Part shown: positions 4,943-6,673 of the stretch, piece by piece
Layout: every line of letters begins with the position of its first letter
How positions within the stretch are numbered: the stretch's first letter is position 1
NCBI GenBank assembly: GCA_013696425.1
Contig: JACCYP010000102.1
Coordinates: 1-6,673, forward strand
Origin: Thermoleophilaceae bacterium
GTDB lineage: Bacteria > Actinomycetota > Thermoleophilia > Solirubrobacterales > Thermoleophilaceae
Length of the DNA: 6,673 nucleotides
Direction of reading: 5' to 3'
Notes under the pieces: generated by a model
Seen by the model: only the letters and a program-made list of their open reading frames with translations
What the model was told of the DNA's origin: nothing
Database searches by the model: none
Position numbers and translations under genes: made by a program

Positions 4943-5716
4943 CTAGCGGCCCCTGAAGGAGGGCGGGCGCTTTTCGAGGAAGGCGTTCATGCCCTCGATG
5001 CGGTCCTCGGTGGCCATCGCGATCTCGTACAGCCGCCGCTCCTGCTCGAGTCCCGCGGTGAGCGGCGTCTCCTCGGCGGCGAGCACCGCCTGCTTGCCGA
5101 GCCGTGCGGCGATCGGCGGCCGGGCAGCCACCACCTGGGCGAGCTCGATCGCCTCCTCCAGCCAAGAGCTCTTCTTCGCGACCTGGTTCACGAACCCCAT
5201 CGCGTGGCCCTCGGCCCCGGGCACCCTCCGGCCGGTGAGGACCATCTCCATCGCCTGCTGTTTGCCGATGACGCGCGCCAGCCGCTGTGTGCCGCCGCCT
5301 CCGGGGATGATCCCGAGCAGAACCTCGGGCTGACCGAACTCGGCGGTCTCTGAGGCGACGAGCATGTCGCAGAGCAGCGCCAGCTCGCAGCCGCCCCCGA
5401 GCGCGTAGCCGGACACGGCGGCGATCATCGGCGTGCGGACGGCCGCCAGCCGTGGCCAGAACCTGGCCGTCGGAGTCACGAGCGCCTCCTGGAAGGTGCG
5501 CTCGCTCATCGCCTTCACGTCGGCGCCGGAGGCGAAGAAGTCGTCGGTCCCGGCGATCACGATGCAGCGCACCGCCTCGTCGGCGTCCCAGGCCTCGACG
5601 GTCGCGGCGAGCAGTTCCATCAGCTCCGGCGAGAGCGCGTTGCGCGCCTCGGGGCGGTTCAGCGTGGCGATGCCGACGGCGTCGCGAACCTCGGCTAGGA
5701 CGAGCGGCTCTGCCAC
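4943..5716 (-). CDS. Enoyl-CoA hydratase (canonical two-glutamate crotonase)
   Basis: This 257-aa cytoplasmic enzyme adds water across the double bond of trans-2-enoyl-CoA, the second step of beta-oxidation. It has all the hallmarks. The first oxyanion-hole motif is FASGADVKAM (61-70). The second, SGYALGGGCELALLCD (102-117), carries catalytic Glu111. EFGQPEVLLGIIPGGGGTQRL (126-146 region) carries catalytic Glu131. The C-terminal helices end in the expected MNAFLEKRPPSF block (243-254). The two glutamates correspond to Glu144 and Glu164 of rat mitochondrial hydratase, so genuine hydratase activity is well supported, unlike the paralogue at the left edge of the window. The start is GTG 5716 (MAEPLVLAEV), 3 nt after the stop codon of the acyl-CoA dehydrogenase and with little room for a separate Shine-Dalgarno. 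Translation is therefore probably coupled, and the pair form one operon. Chain-length preference cannot be read from the sequence. Confidence 0.94.
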   Translation of the reverse strand: MAEPLVLAEVRDAVGIATLNRPEARNALSPELMELLAATVEAWDADEAVRCIVIAGTDDFFASGADVKAMSERTFQEALVTPTARFWPRLAAVRTPMIAAVSGYALGGGCELALLCDMLVASETAEFGQPEVLLGIIPGGGGTQRLARVIGKQQAMEMVLTGRRVPGAEGHAMGFVNQVAKKSSWLEEAIELAQVVAARPPIAARLGKQAVLAAEETPLTAGLEQERRLYEIAMATEDRIEGMNAFLEKRPPSFRGR

Positions 5717-5719
5717 CCG

Positions 5720-6673
5720 CTAGGTCATCGCATTGATGCCGGTGTAGGCGCGACCGATGATCAGCTTCTGGATCTGAGACGTGCCCTCGTAGAGGGTCGT
5801 CACGCGCGCGTCGCGCAGGTAGCGCTCCACCGGGTAGTCGTCGACGTAGCCGGACCCGCCGTGCACCTGGATCGCGGTGTTGGCGCTGCGCACCGCCGCC
5901 TCCGTCGTGAAGAGCTTGGCGACCGAGGTCTCCGTCGTGTTCGGGCGCTTCATGTCCTTCAGCCAGCCCGCGCGCCAGACCAGTGAGCGGCCGGCGTCGG
6001 TGTCCACCACCATGTCGGCGATCATCGCCTGCACGAGCTGGAAGCTCGCGATCGGGCGGTCGAACTGGATCCGCTCCTTCGAATAGGCCACCGAGGCCTC
6101 GACGCAGCCGCGGCAGATACCGACGCAGCCGGATGCGACGGAGAAACGACCGGAGTCCAGGGAGGTCATGGCGACCTTGAAGCCCTCGCCGACCTGGCCG
6201 AGCATCGCGTCGTCGCCGACCTCGACCGCGTCGAGCGAGAGCTCCGCGGTGTCGGAGCCGCGCAGGCCGAGCTTGCCGTGGATCTCGCTCGAGGAGAAGC
6301 CGTCGTTGTCGGTCGGGACGAGGAAGCAGGCGAGGCCCTTGTGCTTCAGCTCAGGATCGGTCTGGGCGAAGATCATCGCGACCTTGGCGAAGTTCCCCAT
6401 CGAGATCCACTGCTTCTGGCCGGAGATCGACCAGCCTCCGTCGATCTTCTTCGCCCGCGTCGAGAGGTTGGCGGCGTCGGAGCCCGTGTTCGGCTCGGTG
6501 AGGCCGAAGCAGCCGAGCGCCTCGCCGGAGCACAGCGCGGGCAGCCACTTCTGCTTCTGCTCCTCGGTGCCGAACTTGAGGATCGAGCTGCAGACCAGCG
6601 AGGTCTGCACCGAGATGACGGTGCGCATCGCGCTGTCGCCGCGGCCGACCTCCTCGACGACGATCCCGTAGGT
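5720..6673 (-). CDS. Acyl-CoA dehydrogenase, FAD-dependent (5' end outside the window)
   Basis: This flavoenzyme makes the trans-2 double bond in acyl-CoA, passing electrons to electron-transfer flavoprotein: the first step of beta-oxidation. The last 317 residues are visible; about 60-70 N-terminal residues lie beyond the right edge. Numbering from the first visible residue: FGLTEPNTGSDAANL (56-70) is the first ACAD signature, WISMGNFAKVAMIFA (89-103) contacts the flavin, Arg176 in the DSGRFSVA stretch and RIQFDRPIASFQ (201-212) belong to the C-terminal helical domain, and QVHGGSGYVDDYPVERYLRD (269-288) is the second ACAD signature. TLYEGTSQIQ (293-302) contains the catalytic base Glu296, equivalent to Glu376 of mature medium-chain enzymes. 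All key residues are intact. ATG 6628 is internal, because the frame continues with family-like TYGIVVEEVGRGDSA to the edge. The gene is immediately followed by the enoyl-CoA hydratase. Short- or medium-chain type is likely; the exact substrate is not determinable. Confidence 0.95.
   Translation of the reverse strand, partial: TYGIVVEEVGRGDSAMRTVISVQTSLVCSSILKFGTEEQKQKWLPALCSGEALGCFGLTEPNTGSDAANLSTRAKKIDGGWSISGQKQWISMGNFAKVAMIFAQTDPELKHKGLACFLVPTDNDGFSSSEIHGKLGLRGSDTAELSLDAVEVGDDAMLGQVGEGFKVAMTSLDSGRFSVASGCVGICRGCVEASVAYSKERIQFDRPIASFQLVQAMIADMVVDTDAGRSLVWRAGWLKDMKRPNTTETSVAKLFTTEAAVRSANTAIQVHGGSGYVDDYPVERYLRDARVTTLYEGTSQIQKLIIGRAYTGINAMT

Noticed and set aside
4506..5165. - strand frame running through the hydratase and GlsB-type genes into the small basic gene
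   Set aside because: It overlaps two confidently assigned genes in other frames. Only the last 85 codons (from 4505) look protein-like and lie in free sequence.
6168..6671. + strand open frame opposite the acyl-CoA dehydrogenase, open to the right edge
   Set aside because: It is antisense to conserved ACAD signatures and has no domain resemblance.

Overview
This is a GC-rich bacterial window. Every confident gene reads in the GC3-biased style of high-GC Actinobacteria, with GTG starts, very short intergenic gaps and long spurious antisense frames. The gene content fits a soil or environmental actinobacterium: CoA-dependent lipid or aromatic-acid catabolism, a GlsB/YeaQ-type stress membrane protein, and a small Arg/Lys-rich protein. 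A deep lineage such as Thermoleophilia is possible, but that is an inference and cannot be settled from 6.7 kb.

Layout. (1) Positions 1-790, + strand: a crotonase-fold enoyl-CoA hydratase/isomerase, PaaG-like at its active site. Its frame is open to the left edge. (2) Positions 782-2414, - strand: a two-gene operon. A 443-aa 3-hydroxyacyl-CoA dehydrogenase overlaps by 14 bp the GTG start of a 104-aa MTH1187/YkoF-type thiamine-binding protein, whose end in turn overlaps the end of gene 1 by 9 bp. (3) Positions 2427-3308, + strand: a class I SAM methyltransferase with an N-terminal four-cysteine zinc-ribbon-like head. It is divergent from the dehydrogenase with only 12 bp between start codons. 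(4) Positions 3484-4246, + strand: the remains of an AI-2E/PerM-family membrane transporter, broken by a -1 frameshift and a frame-changing internal deletion of most of the membrane core. (5) Positions 4248-4505, - strand: an 85-aa very basic hypothetical protein, divergent from (6) 4615-4896, + strand, a 93-aa GlsB/YeaQ/YmgE-type membrane protein. (7) A perfect 26-bp palindrome at 4909-4934, the likely shared terminator. (8) Positions 4943-6673, - strand: a tightly coupled acyl-CoA dehydrogenase (5' end outside the window) followed by a canonical enoyl-CoA hydratase.

Function. The acyl-CoA dehydrogenase, enoyl-CoA hydratase and 3-hydroxyacyl-CoA dehydrogenase supply the first three steps of beta-oxidation or an equivalent CoA-thioester ring-cleavage route. 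The extra PaaG-like isomerase/hydratase would let substrates with misplaced double bonds or rings enter. No thiolase, ligase or regulator is present in the window, so the substrate cannot be assigned.

The most interesting non-coding signal is a motif repeated with exact spacing, AATGGG-N6-CACCCATCGAA. It lies upstream of both the broken transporter and the GlsB-type gene, and includes an inverted repeat in each copy. It is a candidate shared operator or promoter element. I found no CRISPR array, insertion sequence, RNA gene or defence system.
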